Both the position numbers and the translations under genes were made by a program. From NCBI GenBank assembly GCA_016125265.1, contig WGMC01000023.1, positions 1 to 64,000 of the forward strand: 64,000 nucleotides of DNA. The letters run 5' to 3'. Shown piece after piece: positions 25,974-35,432 of this stretch (position 1 is its first letter; every line of letters begins with the position of its first letter). A model generated the notes under the pieces. The model was not told where the DNA came from and did no database searches. It saw only the letters and a program-made list of their open reading frames with translations. Source of the DNA: Planctomycetaceae bacterium (GTDB taxonomy: Bacteria > Planctomycetota > UBA1135 > GCA-002686595).

Positions 25974-28334
25974 ATGCAACGTTTCCGCGCACTGCGCACG
26001 ACGGGAATCGTCGGCGCCTCGGTGCTTCTGGCGGCGGCCCTTTCGCCGGCCAGCGCCCAGTTCTCGGTCGTCTCGGGTGAACTGCCCCCCACGAAGGGTC
26101 CGTTCGAGCGCATCGCTTCCTTCCCGGTGTTCCTCAACTCGGACATCACCCAGGAGTCCGTGTCGGAGATCATCGCCTACTCCGAGCGCTTCCAACAACT
26201 GATCTACACCGACGCGGCCCTCGGCCGTCTGGGTTTCATCGACATCGCCGATGCGGCGGCCCCCAAGCCCCTCGGCACCTTGGACCTCGGCGGTGACCCC
26301 ACTTCGGTCGCCGTGCGCCGCGGCTATGCGCTCGTCTGCATCAACACCAGCGCGGACTTCGTCAACACCTCGGGCGAGCTGCTGGTCGTCGACATCCCGA
26401 CCCGCACGATCGTGCGTTCGATCCCCCTGGGTGGCCAGCCGGACTCCATCGCGATCAGCCCCGACGGCCGCTACGCCGCCGTCATCATCGAGAACGAGCG
26501 CGACGAAGACCTCGGCGACGGCGCTCCGCCCCAACTTCCCGCGGGTTTCTTAAGGATCGTCGACCTGGTCGGCGGCCCCGCCACCTGGACGACGCGCGAC
26601 GTGAGCCTGACGGGGATCGCGCAGCTTTACCCCGAGGATCCCGAGCCCGAGTTCGTCGACATCAACGACGCCAACCTGGCCGTGGTCACCCTGCAAGAGA
26701 ACAACCACATCGCGATCGTCGATCTCGCTTCGGGCCAAGTGGTGCAACACTTCCCGGCCGGCTCGGTGGACCTCACCGACGTCGACACGAACGAGAACGA
26801 GCTGATCGAGCAGTCCGCGACCCTGAACGGCGTGCTTCGCGAGCCGGATGCGGTGACCTGGACGAGCCCCTACACGTTCGCCACGGCGGACGAGGGTGAC
26901 CTCGACGGCGGCAGCCGCGGATTCACGATCTTCAGCATCTTCGGCGGCACCGTCTACGAGGCGGGCAACAGCGTCGAGCACCTCGTGGCCCGCGCGGGTC
27001 ACTACCCGGAGTCGCGCTCCGAGAACAAGGGCAACGAGCCCGAGGCCATCGAGTTCGCCCGCTTCGGCGACACGGACTACCTGTTCGTCGGCTCCGAACG
27101 CGCGAGTGTCGTCGCCGTGTACGAACTGGTCGGCAACACCCCCACCGCCGTGCAAGTGCTCCCCACCGGCGTCGGGCCGGAGGGCCTCTTGGCAATCCCG
27201 AGCCGCGACCTGTTGGTCGTCGCGAGCGAGAACGACGCGCGCGGTGACAAACTGCGCGCCCAGGTCTCGATCTTCCGCCGCAGCGGCACGCCCAACTACC
27301 CGACGCTGATCTCGGGCAACCGCCGCAACCAGGACATCCCGATCGCGTGGGGCGCGCAGTCGGGCCTGGCGGCGAACCCGAGCGTCGCGAACGAGGTGTT
27401 CTCGGTGCACGACAGCTACTACCGCAAGAGCCGCATCTACACGATCGACGTGAGCACGGTTCCCGCGGTGATCGAGCGCGAGCGCACGATCCTCGACACC
27501 AACGGCGTGCTGCTCGCGGCCCTCGAAGGTCTCGAGCAGACCCTCCCCACCGCCGCGGACTTCGAACCCGCGGACTTCGTCAACGGCGATCTCACCGTCA
27601 ACCTGGACCTCGAGGGTGTGGCCGTGGACGGCGCGGGCAACTACTGGGTCGTTTCCGAAGGCGGTGGCAACCTTAGTGGCGGCGTCAGCAACCCCGGATC
27701 GAACCCCTTCCTCTCCCCCAACCTGCTGGTCAAGGTCGCCCCCAACGGGACGATCCTCGAGGCCGTGCTGCCCCCCGCCGAAGTCACGGCGCAGCAGTTC
27801 CGCTTCGGCTACGAGGGTGTGGCCGTGGTCGGCGATCAGGTCTACGTGTGCTTCCAACGCCGCTGGAGCGGCCTCGGTGATCCGGCGGATCGGGTGCGCA
27901 TCGCGCGCTTCGACACCGTCCAGAAGACCTGGGCCTATGCCTACTACGTCATCGAAACGCCGCTCTCCGCCAACGGCGGCTGGGTCGGTTTGTCGGAGAT
28001 CTCCTACGCCGGCAACGGCGAGTTCGTCGTGATCGAGCGCGACGACCAGGGCGGCCCGGACGCGGCCATCAAACACTTGACCCGCTTCACGATCGACGGC
28101 ATCACCTTCCGCGACCACAGCCAGACGGCCAACTTCGACACCGTGTCGAAGGTGCTGGTGTCGGACCTCCTCGCGTCGGGCGCGCTCAAGGTGACCGGCG
28201 GCTTGGTGACCGAGAAGCTGGAAGGCCTCGCGGTGCTGCCGAACGGCGATCTGTTGCTCGTCAACGACAACGACGGTGTCGAGGACAACAGCGGCGAGAC
28301 CCAGCTTCTGCGCCTCGAGGGCCTGCTTCCCTGA
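25974..28334 (+). CDS. Secreted phytase-like esterase / beta-propeller protein
   Basis: This 786-residue exported protein has a signal peptide (about 1-28, ending SPASAQ) but no lipobox. The N-terminal half is a beta-propeller of the alkaline-phosphatase choice-of-anchor type, with repeated YVTN-like segments (GELLVVDIPTRTIV, DSIAISPDGRYAAVI, IAIVDLASGQVV). From about 450 onward it resembles the esterase-like activity of phytase domain (ANPSVANEVFSVHDSYY, LDLEGVAVDGAGNYWVVSE and LEGLAVLPNGDLLLVND). Related proteins are secreted phosphatases or esterases. The ATG at 25974 has AGGAG upstream and a strong hairpin follows the gene, so it is probably monocistronic. No C-terminal sorting signal is seen. 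Confidence 0.82.
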   Translation: MQRFRALRTTGIVGASVLLAAALSPASAQFSVVSGELPPTKGPFERIASFPVFLNSDITQESVSEIIAYSERFQQLIYTDAALGRLGFIDIADAAAPKPLGTLDLGGDPTSVAVRRGYALVCINTSADFVNTSGELLVVDIPTRTIVRSIPLGGQPDSIAISPDGRYAAVIIENERDEDLGDGAPPQLPAGFLRIVDLVGGPATWTTRDVSLTGIAQLYPEDPEPEFVDINDANLAVVTLQENNHIAIVDLASGQVVQHFPAGSVDLTDVDTNENELIEQSATLNGVLREPDAVTWTSPYTFATADEGDLDGGSRGFTIFSIFGGTVYEAGNSVEHLVARAGHYPESRSENKGNEPEAIEFARFGDTDYLFVGSERASVVAVYELVGNTPTAVQVLPTGVGPEGLLAIPSRDLLVVASENDARGDKLRAQVSIFRRSGTPNYPTLISGNRRNQDIPIAWGAQSGLAANPSVANEVFSVHDSYYRKSRIYTIDVSTVPAVIERERTILDTNGVLLAALEGLEQTLPTAADFEPADFVNGDLTVNLDLEGVAVDGAGNYWVVSEGGGNLSGGVSNPGSNPFLSPNLLVKVAPNGTILEAVLPPAEVTAQQFRFGYEGVAVVGDQVYVCFQRRWSGLGDPADRVRIARFDTVQKTWAYAYYVIETPLSANGGWVGLSEISYAGNGEFVVIERDDQGGPDAAIKHLTRFTIDGITFRDHSQTANFDTVSKVLVSDLLASGALKVTGGLVTEKLEGLAVLPNGDLLLVNDNDGVEDNSGETQLLRLEGLLP

Positions 28335-28380
28335 TCGGGACACACGCGCCTCGTTCGGCCCCGACCTGAGGGGCGAAAGC

Positions 28381-28412
28381 GGGCCCCCGTTTCCCCAAGG
28401 GAACGGGGGCCC
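28381..28412 (+). terminator. Strong hairpin after the phytase-like gene
   Basis: GGGCCCCCGTTTCCC (28381-28395) pairs with GGGAACGGGGGCCC (28399-28412) with one bulged T and a short loop. A T-rich stretch is weak (GGTTGTAG). It lies 47 bases past the stop, well placed to terminate. Confidence 0.68.
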
Positions 28413-28492
28413 GGTTGTAGGTGAAGCGGCATGGGCGCGAGCTGTTCCTGCGCCGTTCCACCGATGTGCCAAGTGACCTACACTTGGACGCC

Positions 28493-29608
28493 ATGGAACA
28501 GCGACTTCCCGCGCGGCGCACGCCGCCCTCGTCCAAGTGGATCGCTGGGTTCGCGCTCGCGGCGCTGGCGGCCTGCGGCGGCGCCGAACGCACGAGCGCG
28601 GTGCCTCCGCCCTTCGGAGCGGACCGTGTGCGCGCCGAGGCCGAAGCTGGTGACGGTGCGGCGCAGCTCATGCTGAGCTCGATGTACGAGGAGGGCCGCG
28701 GCGTGGAGGCCGATGCGGCAGCGGCGCGCCAATGGCTCGAACGCGCCGCCGCATCCGGCGAACCGCGCGCCATGTTCGCCCTGGGGCGCAAGTTGGAGCG
28801 GGAACGCGACTTCGCACGCTCCACCGCGTGGTACGAACGGGCCGCGGACCTCGGGCATCACGAGGCCCAGCACAACTTGGGACTCAACCTCTTGGAGGGC
28901 CGCGGCCGCGCGGTCGACGAAGTAGAGGCGCGCCGCCGCTTGACGCAGGCGGCCGAGGCGGGCCTCCGGGAGGCGCAGTTCGCGCTTTCGCTCTTGCTGC
29001 GCGAAGGCCGCGGCGGTCCCGCGGATCTGCCGCTCGCCGCACGCTACACCCAGAACGCCGCCGAGCAGGGCTTGGACGTGGCGCAGTGGCAATGGGCCCA
29101 GCTTCTGACCAACGGCACCGGTGTGGGCCGCGATCCGATCGAGGCCGCGCGCTGGTTGCGCCGCGCCGCCGAGGCCGGGCACGTAGATGCGCAAGCCGGA
29201 TTGGGCCTCGCGTACGTGGAGGGTCGCGGCGTGCCCATGGATGCGGCGGAGGCCGCACCGTGGTTGTTGCGCGCGGCCGAACGTGGCTCCGCCGTGGCGG
29301 CAGCCAACCTGGGTCTCTTGTACCTACGCGGCGAGGGTGTGCCGCGCGATCTAGAGCAGGCGTTCGCGTGGACGCTGCGCGCCGCCGAGGCCGGGATCGG
29401 CGATGCACAACTGCGCCTTGGCACCATGTTCGAGGTCGGCCGCGGGGCGGTGCGCAACCCGGTCACCGCAGCCCAGTGGTACGAAGTGGCCGCCGCCCAA
29501 GGCACCCCCGGGGCGGGGGCGAAGTGGGCGGCCCTCGCCGAGACCCTGACGTCCGAGGAGCGCGCGGAGGCCTCCCGACGGGCCGCGGCCTTCCGTTTGG
29601 TTCGTTAA
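28493..29608 (+). CDS. Sel1-repeat lipoprotein
   Basis: This 371-residue protein has a lipoprotein signal (LAALAAC, about residue 28) followed by a solenoid of 36-residue Sel1 repeats, recognisable by LGxxYxxGxGVxxDxxxAxxWxxxAAExG. Examples are MYEEGRGVEADAAAARQWLERAA and LAYVEGRGVPMDAAEAAPWLLRAA. Sel1 proteins act as scaffolds and partner-binding adaptors in the envelope. It stands directly upstream of a second Sel1 lipoprotein, so the pair arose by duplication. I chose the ATG at 28493, which gives a good signal peptide; the frame is open to 28421. Binding partner unknown. Confidence 0.88.
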   Translation: MEQRLPARRTPPSSKWIAGFALAALAACGGAERTSAVPPPFGADRVRAEAEAGDGAAQLMLSSMYEEGRGVEADAAAARQWLERAAASGEPRAMFALGRKLERERDFARSTAWYERAADLGHHEAQHNLGLNLLEGRGRAVDEVEARRRLTQAAEAGLREAQFALSLLLREGRGGPADLPLAARYTQNAAEQGLDVAQWQWAQLLTNGTGVGRDPIEAARWLRRAAEAGHVDAQAGLGLAYVEGRGVPMDAAEAAPWLLRAAERGSAVAAANLGLLYLRGEGVPRDLEQAFAWTLRAAEAGIGDAQLRLGTMFEVGRGAVRNPVTAAQWYEVAAAQGTPGAGAKWAALAETLTSEERAEASRRAAAFRLVR

Positions 29609-29679
29609 GAAAGCGGGAAGACTGGGACGGGAGCGCACCCCGGCTCAAGGGGGTTCGGCGGCGATTCGATAGGCGCTCC

Positions 29680-30975
29680 ATGCAGCAGTGGAGCCGACTC
29701 GTCCCCGTCCTCGCCCTTTTCCTCGGCGCCTGCGCGAGCCCGATGCAGTCGGGCTGGCGCTCCTACGAACGCGGCGACTACGCGGCCGCCCTCGCCAACT
29801 GGCAGCCCCTCGCCGAGGCGGGCGACGCGGACGCGCAGTTCCTCGTCGCTGTGCTGCACGACGATGGCCAGGGTGTGGCCGTGGATCGTGTGCACGCAGC
29901 CCAGTGGTACGAGCGCGCCGCCGAACAAGGCCACGCCGCGGCGCAGAACAACCTGGGGCTGCTCTACTACCGCGGCGACGGTGTGCCCGCGTCGAAGGAA
30001 CACGCGGCAGAGTGGTACACGCGCGCCGCCGACCAGGGCTTTGCGAAGGCCGCGTCGAATCTGGCGCTCATGCACCTCGCCGGGCAGGCGGTCGAACGCG
30101 ACGCCGAACGGGCGCGGCAACTTCTCGAGTTGGCGGCGCGCGGCGGCGACGGTCGGGCCCAGTCGATGCTCGGCACCGCGTACCGCCGGGGCCTCGGGGT
30201 CGACGCGGATCCGAGCCGGGCCCGCCGCTGGTTGACGGCGGCGGCGGAGCAGGGTCAGAGCCAGGCGGACGTGGAGCTCGGACTTCTGGAGCTCGAGAGC
30301 GGGCGCGAACGCGCCGCCGCGCGGGCCTTCGCACGGGGCGCGGAACGGGGTGAGCCCGACGCTCTCTTCGCCCTGGGACGACTGCGCCAGGAGGGTCGGG
30401 GCGTGGAACGGGACGACGGGCTGGCCGCGCGGCTCTATTTGCGCGCCGCGGAAGCCGGCCACGGGGGCGCCCAAGCCGAGGTCGGGCGGCTCCTTCTGGA
30501 GGGTCGCGGCCTGGAGCAGAACGACGCCGAGGGCGTGCGCTGGATCCGCGTCGCCGCTGAGGCCGGTGACGCGCGCGGGCAGCACAACCTGGCGCTCCTG
30601 CAGTTGAAGGGCCGCGGCATGCCGGTCGACCACACCCAGGCGGCGTTTTGGTTCCAAAGGGCCGCCGAACAGGGGTTTGGGCCCTCCCAGACCCGCCTCG
30701 GGGCCATGTTGGAACACGGCGTGGGGCGCTGGCGGGACATCGGCGAGGCGCACCTTTGGTACAGCTTGGCCGCTGCGGCCGGCGAGACCGACGCCGCCGA
30801 GCGCCGGGACGAACTGGCCCAGCACGTGGATCCCGCCATCCGGGCAGCGACGGCGAAGTTGGCCGGATCGGTGCCTGAAACCCGAGGCGGCGTTTGGCTC
30901 GCCGGCTCTGGTCCGGCCGCGGACCTCGCCGAGCGGGCCCGGGGATTCCCATCGGCCCCCCTTCCCCGTCCCTGA
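29680..30975 (+). CDS. Sel1-repeat lipoprotein, paralogue
   Basis: This 431-residue protein has a signal peptide with lipobox LGAC (Cys18) and Sel1 repeats across nearly its whole length (for example AVLHDDGQGVAVDRVHAAQWYERAAEQG, LLYYRGDGVPASKEHAAEWYTRAADQG and LLQLKGRGMPVDHTQAAFWFQRAAEQG). It begins 71 bases after the preceding Sel1 gene with no evident terminator, so the two are likely co-transcribed. It is longer than its neighbour by several repeats and ends in a Pro-rich tail. Probable envelope scaffold; partner unknown. Confidence 0.88.
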   Translation: MQQWSRLVPVLALFLGACASPMQSGWRSYERGDYAAALANWQPLAEAGDADAQFLVAVLHDDGQGVAVDRVHAAQWYERAAEQGHAAAQNNLGLLYYRGDGVPASKEHAAEWYTRAADQGFAKAASNLALMHLAGQAVERDAERARQLLELAARGGDGRAQSMLGTAYRRGLGVDADPSRARRWLTAAAEQGQSQADVELGLLELESGRERAAARAFARGAERGEPDALFALGRLRQEGRGVERDDGLAARLYLRAAEAGHGGAQAEVGRLLLEGRGLEQNDAEGVRWIRVAAEAGDARGQHNLALLQLKGRGMPVDHTQAAFWFQRAAEQGFGPSQTRLGAMLEHGVGRWRDIGEAHLWYSLAAAAGETDAAERRDELAQHVDPAIRAATAKLAGSVPETRGGVWLAGSGPAADLAERARGFPSAPLPRP

Positions 30976-31402
30976 GCGGGGCGATACAGTCTGCCTCCCC
31001 TGGAGGCTTGCCGGGGTCCCTTCCTACTCCCGCGTCCGACCGTTCCCACGGTTCGGGCACCCGAGCGGAGCGGCCCCGCTGGCCTTCGCTGCCCGACTCG
31101 CTCGCGCCGGCTTCCGCCGGATCGGACGGGCCCCCGGGCGACTGGGCTCCGCGGCACAACCGCGGGGCGGCAACACCCGTTGCCGGAAACCGGCGACACC
31201 CGTCGACGGTCCAACGTAGACATCGCAGCGGCGCCAGCGCTTCCAGCGCCCGCCGACACCTACGCTTCTCCTCGTATCTCCAATCTCTCTCCCGCGGTGG
31301 GCCCGGCCCGTACAACCGCATCTAGCCAAGATGACCCGAACCGTCGCGATGCGAGTCGATCGGTCAGCGAAGCTGCCTCTCTCCTGACTGACTCTGACTC
31401 CC
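30976..31402. other. Long leader/promoter region of the RRM gene
   Basis: About 430 bases without a supported gene, much of it unusually pyrimidine- and GC-rich, with hairpin-forming pieces such as CCGCGG-CACAA-CCGCGG around 31155 and CGGTTTCCGGCAACGGGTG-type pairing near 31175. The last 60 bases before the start are rich in GACTGACTCTGACTC. RRM proteins are often controlled through their leader RNA, so a structured 5' UTR is plausible; no known class is recognised. Confidence 0.45.
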
Positions 31403-31840
31403 ATGACCAAGAAACTCTACGTCGGCAACCTCTCCTGGGACACCACTGAGGAGACCCTGCGCCTCGCGTTCGGCGAGGACGGCCGCAACGTCAGCAACGT
31501 CACGATCCTGACAGACCGCGAAACCGGCCGCCCGCGCGGCTTCGGCTTCGTCGAGATGGGCTCCGAAGAGGACGCCCGCGCCGCTATCAGCGCCCTCGAC
31601 GGCGCCGAGATCGACGGTCGCAACATCCGCGTCAACGAAGCCCAAGAGCGCGCTCCCCGTAGCGGCGGCTTCGGTGGCGGCGGTGGCGGCGGCGGCGGTG
31701 GCCGCGGCGGCTTCGGTGGCGGCGGCGGCGGTGGCCGCGGCGGCTTCGGCGGTGGCGGCGGCGGCGGTGGCCGTGGCGGCTTCGGCGGCGGTCGCGGTGG
31801 CGATCGCGGCGACCGCGGCGATCGCGGCGACCGCTGGTAA
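31403..31840 (+). CDS. Glycine-rich RRM RNA-binding protein
   Basis: This 145-residue protein has one RNA recognition motif (about 4-80), with RNP2 LYVGNL (5-10) and RNP1 RGFGFVEM (45-52), both complete with the aromatic residues that stack on RNA. A tail of Gly/Arg/Phe repeats (about 90-145, GGFGGG and GGDRGD units) resembles the RGG tails of cyanobacterial and eukaryotic cold-induced RNA-binding proteins. Likely role is RNA chaperoning in cold or stress; the gene stands alone behind a long leader and before a strong terminator, so it is probably autonomously regulated. Confidence 0.93.
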   Translation: MTKKLYVGNLSWDTTEETLRLAFGEDGRNVSNVTILTDRETGRPRGFGFVEMGSEEDARAAISALDGAEIDGRNIRVNEAQERAPRSGGFGGGGGGGGGGRGGFGGGGGGGRGGFGGGGGGGGRGGFGGGRGGDRGDRGDRGDRW

Positions 31841-31943
31841 GCCAGCCTGACCCCGGACTGCCGCGCCAGGCCTAGACCCAACGTCGACGGCAAGAAGCGC
31901 GCGGCAGAGTCGGGAGCCCAGTCCAACCGGGATCCCAGTGGAA

Positions 31944-31978
31944 CGAGGCCCGCCCCCCTGATCGGGGGGCGGGCCTCG
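31944..31978. terminator. Bidirectional terminator between convergent genes
   Basis: A perfect 15-bp inverted repeat (31944-31958 with 31964-31978) with loop TGATC lies between the plus-strand RRM gene and the minus-strand winged-helix gene, so it can stop both. Flanking T/A tracts are absent. Confidence 0.78.
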
Positions 31979-32046
31979 TCGCGTCTGGGCCTATTCAGGG
32001 CGTGTGTAGTCTCGCCCGCCGCCCCGCGTTCGCGGAACGGCCCGAT

Positions 32047-32463
32047 TCATCGGGGGTAGTAGGTCGTGGCGCGGCGCTCGCCGTCCTTGCGAACTTCGCC
32101 GCTCGCGGCCATGTCCTTCGCCGGGGCCTTGAGGTGCGAGCTGTCCAGGCCAGTCACGCGGGCCAGTTCTTCCATGCGGAGCCCCTGGGGGTTCGAGCGC
32201 AGCGCGTCGAGGATCTTGGTGCGCACTTCCGCGCGGTCCATCGTGCTGGCGCGACGGGAACCCTTCTTGGGTCCGCGCTTGCCGGCGGTCGCCGGGCGGG
32301 CCCCGGCGGGGGCCTGGGGCGCGGCGCCGACGCTGCGGCGGGGGCCGCCCCCGAGGGCGTCCTGAACTGCTTGCACCGCTGATTGGCGCACGAGGTCGCC
32401 GATCTCCTTCAAAAAGGTGTCGATGCGGCTGCGGATCTGGGCGTCGATGTCTTTGGAATTCAT
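32047..32463 (-). CDS. Small winged-helix DNA-binding protein with basic linker
   Basis: This 138-residue protein begins with an amphipathic segment (MNSKDIDAQIRSRIDTFLKEIG), then a Ala/Pro/Arg-rich linker with an AT-hook-like GKRGPKKGSRR (about 62-72). It ends in a winged-helix-like domain (about 75-138: VRTKILDALRSNPQGLRMEELARVTGLDSSHLKAPAKDM with the wing GERRATTYYPR). It looks like a nucleoid-associated or regulatory protein. The ATG at 32463 is clear although no Shine-Dalgarno is seen. Convergent with the RRM gene. I do not recognise the family by name. Confidence 0.75.
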   Translation of the reverse strand: MNSKDIDAQIRSRIDTFLKEIGDLVRQSAVQAVQDALGGGPRRSVGAAPQAPAGARPATAGKRGPKKGSRRASTMDRAEVRTKILDALRSNPQGLRMEELARVTGLDSSHLKAPAKDMAASGEVRKDGERRATTYYPR

Positions 32464-32633
32464 GGCAGAAGGAGAAGGTCTACGGTCTTGGTGCCGGGAT
32501 TCTCCCGGCGGGAAGCTAATGGGATAAGGCGCCCGAGGGGCAATTGCAAACGAATCCCAATGTAGACCGCGACTGAGGGCGCATCGCGGATGGATCCGCG
32601 ACGTCCCCTCTGGACCCCGCTTACCCCGTCGTT

Positions 32634-35285
32634 TCAGGGAGCCAGTTGGATGCGCAATCCCTCGGTCAATCCGAGGCCCACGGGACCAAACGGATCGAGG
32701 ATCGCGCCCTGCGCGTAGAACTCGAGTCCCGCCAGCGAACAGACGAACGGCAGTGCCACCGGGATCACCTTGGGTTGGCCCGCGCCGAGCCATCCGGCGC
32801 TGAGGAGCGGCGGCACCTGCTGGCCCGGCGCCAGCGAAACTAGCACTTCCCCCAGCGCGCCGGGGGCGGTCATACCCAGGCCCGGAACCGGAATCCCGCA
32901 CGGGAGAGCCCCAGCGGGGGCCAGCGCCAGCGAGAGCGCCGCGATCGAGCCGGGCGTTTGGCTGCCCAACGGGTTGTCGACCGCAAACTGCAATACGGCT
33001 CCCACCTGCAGCGGGCCGGGCAATAGCGCGAGACTGCCGGGCGGATTGATTCCACAGCCCAGTGTCACGACCAATCCCCCACAGCCCCCGACAAAACTCT
33101 GACCGAGGTTGACCGCACCGGGGGTCTCTGCTTGGGAAGCCTGCCAGACACCAAATGCCGCTCCCGAGCTGCCCGAGCCGGCGCGCTGCAGGGAGGTGCC
33201 GATCGGCGCATTGGCGGCCTCGGCCACACCCAGATCGGCGCCCAACTGGCCCTGCGCCGGCCCATTGAGGGCCTGGAACGCGCCCTCGTAGGTCAGGAAC
33301 TCGAGCACCTGATCCAATGGATCCACCAGCGCAATCCCGTCGGGCGAGCCGTTTTGGAGCCCGAGGAACGGGAACGACAGCGTCCCGACGCAGCCGCCCT
33401 GGTCGGGCAGCACGCCCGTCAGATTGACCGTGGCATAAGAAAGGCCATTGGCGCCGTTGTAAGCCACCAGGCGGTACCCGAGCAGGTCGAGCCCAGCCGG
33501 CCCCGCCACCTCCACGAACTCGCCCACGTCGCCGCCGTCGTTGTCGTAGTGGAGCTCGTTGATCCAAGGCTCGGCCGCACCGCCGACCCCCTGGACCGTC
33601 AGCGCCAGTTCCGAACTGGGGTCGGATGCGCCCAGTGCGGCGTCGAGGGCCGTCACGCGGTAGTAGTAGGTCGTGCCCACCAGCCCGCTGAGGTCGAGGT
33701 ACGTGGGCTGGGAAAGCGGCGCGGGATTGAGCTTCGCAAAGCCAAAGCCAGAACTCGTCGAGCGGTAGACGTCGAAACCCGCGGGCTGGGCAACCGCGCC
33801 GGGGACCCAAGTCAACTTCACGCCGCCCGCGCAGGAACTGCCCGCGAGTCCAGTCGGTGCGGGCACCGCTTCGGCTGGCGCGCAGTTGTCGGAGAACACC
33901 TGGCCCGCGTTCACCTGTCCGCGGGACGCGAGCCCCGGACCCTGCCAAAGGAAATCGCCCGCCGCACTGCCGAGCCCCGTGAGTGCGAGCGAGAAACCGA
34001 CCGCGGTCCCGTTGTCCTCCGCCACGGCCACGTCCGCGAGCAGGTAGCTGCCGCTCGGCAAGTTCACGCTGAAGGAGCCCTCGTACGAAAGCCCGTGCAG
34101 GGGCGCACCCAGGGCGTCGACGAGCAGCAAGCCATCCGGCGCGCCGTTCTGCAGACCTTCGAAGTCGAAGGCCAATACACCCATGCAATTGCCAAGGTCG
34201 GGGATGACACCGCTGAGATCGATGTCGTCGTAGGAGAGGCCATCGAGGCCGTTGTACGCCAACACGCGGTAGCCGGAGAGATCCAATCCCGCGGGGCCGG
34301 CGATCTCGACGAACTCGCCCTGATCGGCGCTGACGTTGTCGTAGTGGAACTCGTTGATCCAGGGCACGAGCGCGCGTCCGGGCGGGCCGTCGAACAAGAG
34401 ACCGATCCACTCCGGGTGGTCGACGAACGGATTGCGATTGCCCTGGAAGGACTGCACGGCGTCGTTCCGCGCCACTTCGCGGGCGTCGACGGGATCTTGC
34501 TCGTGCCACACACGCAGGACCGAAAGGAGGCCCATGTAGGCCACCGACTCGTTGGATCCCGTATTGGACGCCGAGATCAGCGCCTGGCTGTCGGTCAGGA
34601 TGAGGTCGGGTTCGGCCGCGCCGGTACCGCCGTGGAAGCCGCCCTCGTAGCGCACATCGAGGTAGAAAAGAGCGCGGGCCAGATCCCCGCGGCGGTCGCT
34701 CCACACTTCGAACGAGCCCGTGTCGAAGTTGCCGCTCGTCCAGTTCGATTGGCCCGGATAGACACCGAAACCGCCGCCGACACCGCCGTAGGCGAGCGTG
34801 GGCAGTTCCTGGGCCGTGGGATCGCAGAAGCGGAACGGTTTGTTCGCGCGGATTCCGTTGTAGCCCCCGTCCGCCAAGAACAGGGCGTGGCAATCCGTGT
34901 AGGGGTAGTTGGAACCCGAATCGTTCGGGAAACCGAAGGAGTTCGGCCAGGAGTGCTCGCGCTGGTAGAAGGAGTTGCCGCCGCCCTGTTTGGCGTAGCT
35001 GGCATTGCGGTAGACGTCGAGGATGCGCCCCGCATCGTTCGAGTCCTCCTGGGCCGCTTCCAGAATGTCCCAGGTGTCCGTGCCGCCCGAGGTGTAGGGA
35101 AAGCGCAGATGGTCGTCGATGACCGTGTGGAGCGTCGCGCGCAAGGCTGCGGCATTGGCGGTATCCACACCCGCGTAGTAGCCGGGGGGCGCCTGGAGGG
35201 CCCCGGCCGGAGCGGCGAGGAACCGGACCACGAAGAGGAGCGCGACGGGGACCGGGAGGCCGGTCGAGAGGCGGGGAGCGTGCAT
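32634..35285 (-). CDS. Secreted endonuclease I-family protein with lamin-tail and FN3 domains
   Basis: This 883-residue exported protein has a signal peptide (about 1-30) and an endonuclease I domain (about 35-285) with REHSWPNSFG (the His-metal motif of the family) and YPYTDCHALFLADG. Two lamin-tail domains follow (INEFHYDNVSADQGEFVEIAG and INELHYDNDGGDVGEFVEVAG), with a fibronectin type III unit between them. It ends in a beta-rich domain with FYAQGAILDPFGPVGLGLTEG, a C-terminal module I associate with planctomycete exported proteins. Function: extracellular DNA degradation with surface attachment is likely. Its start at 35285 is 147 bases from the divergent lipocalin gene. A frame continuing to 36275 is not coding. 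Confidence 0.85.
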   Translation of the reverse strand: MHAPRLSTGLPVPVALLFVVRFLAAPAGALQAPPGYYAGVDTANAAALRATLHTVIDDHLRFPYTSGGTDTWDILEAAQEDSNDAGRILDVYRNASYAKQGGGNSFYQREHSWPNSFGFPNDSGSNYPYTDCHALFLADGGYNGIRANKPFRFCDPTAQELPTLAYGGVGGGFGVYPGQSNWTSGNFDTGSFEVWSDRRGDLARALFYLDVRYEGGFHGGTGAAEPDLILTDSQALISASNTGSNESVAYMGLLSVLRVWHEQDPVDAREVARNDAVQSFQGNRNPFVDHPEWIGLLFDGPPGRALVPWINEFHYDNVSADQGEFVEIAGPAGLDLSGYRVLAYNGLDGLSYDDIDLSGVIPDLGNCMGVLAFDFEGLQNGAPDGLLLVDALGAPLHGLSYEGSFSVNLPSGSYLLADVAVAEDNGTAVGFSLALTGLGSAAGDFLWQGPGLASRGQVNAGQVFSDNCAPAEAVPAPTGLAGSSCAGGVKLTWVPGAVAQPAGFDVYRSTSSGFGFAKLNPAPLSQPTYLDLSGLVGTTYYYRVTALDAALGASDPSSELALTVQGVGGAAEPWINELHYDNDGGDVGEFVEVAGPAGLDLLGYRLVAYNGANGLSYATVNLTGVLPDQGGCVGTLSFPFLGLQNGSPDGIALVDPLDQVLEFLTYEGAFQALNGPAQGQLGADLGVAEAANAPIGTSLQRAGSGSSGAAFGVWQASQAETPGAVNLGQSFVGGCGGLVVTLGCGINPPGSLALLPGPLQVGAVLQFAVDNPLGSQTPGSIAALSLALAPAGALPCGIPVPGLGMTAPGALGEVLVSLAPGQQVPPLLSAGWLGAGQPKVIPVALPFVCSLAGLEFYAQGAILDPFGPVGLGLTEGLRIQLAP

Positions 35286-35432
35286 GGGAGGGTCGAAAGC
35301 GGTGGAGCGGGCACCTATGGGAACACGGAACATGCGCCAGCGGGTGTCAAGTCCCTGTTGTCCGAACCGGCGGACCGGATCCCGGCCCAGTTCGCCGGCA
35401 TCCGCCGCGCCACGGCCCGCGAAAACAACCCC

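Noticed and set aside
25974-28334. Exosortase substrate in the phytase-like protein
   Set aside because: It ends LLRLEGLLP without the motif, hydrophobic helix and basic cluster of a sorting signal.
33132-35432. Long plus-strand frame antisense to the endonuclease gene
   Set aside because: It contains no recognisable domain and is a GC-rich antisense shadow; only the lipocalin portion from 35433 is real.
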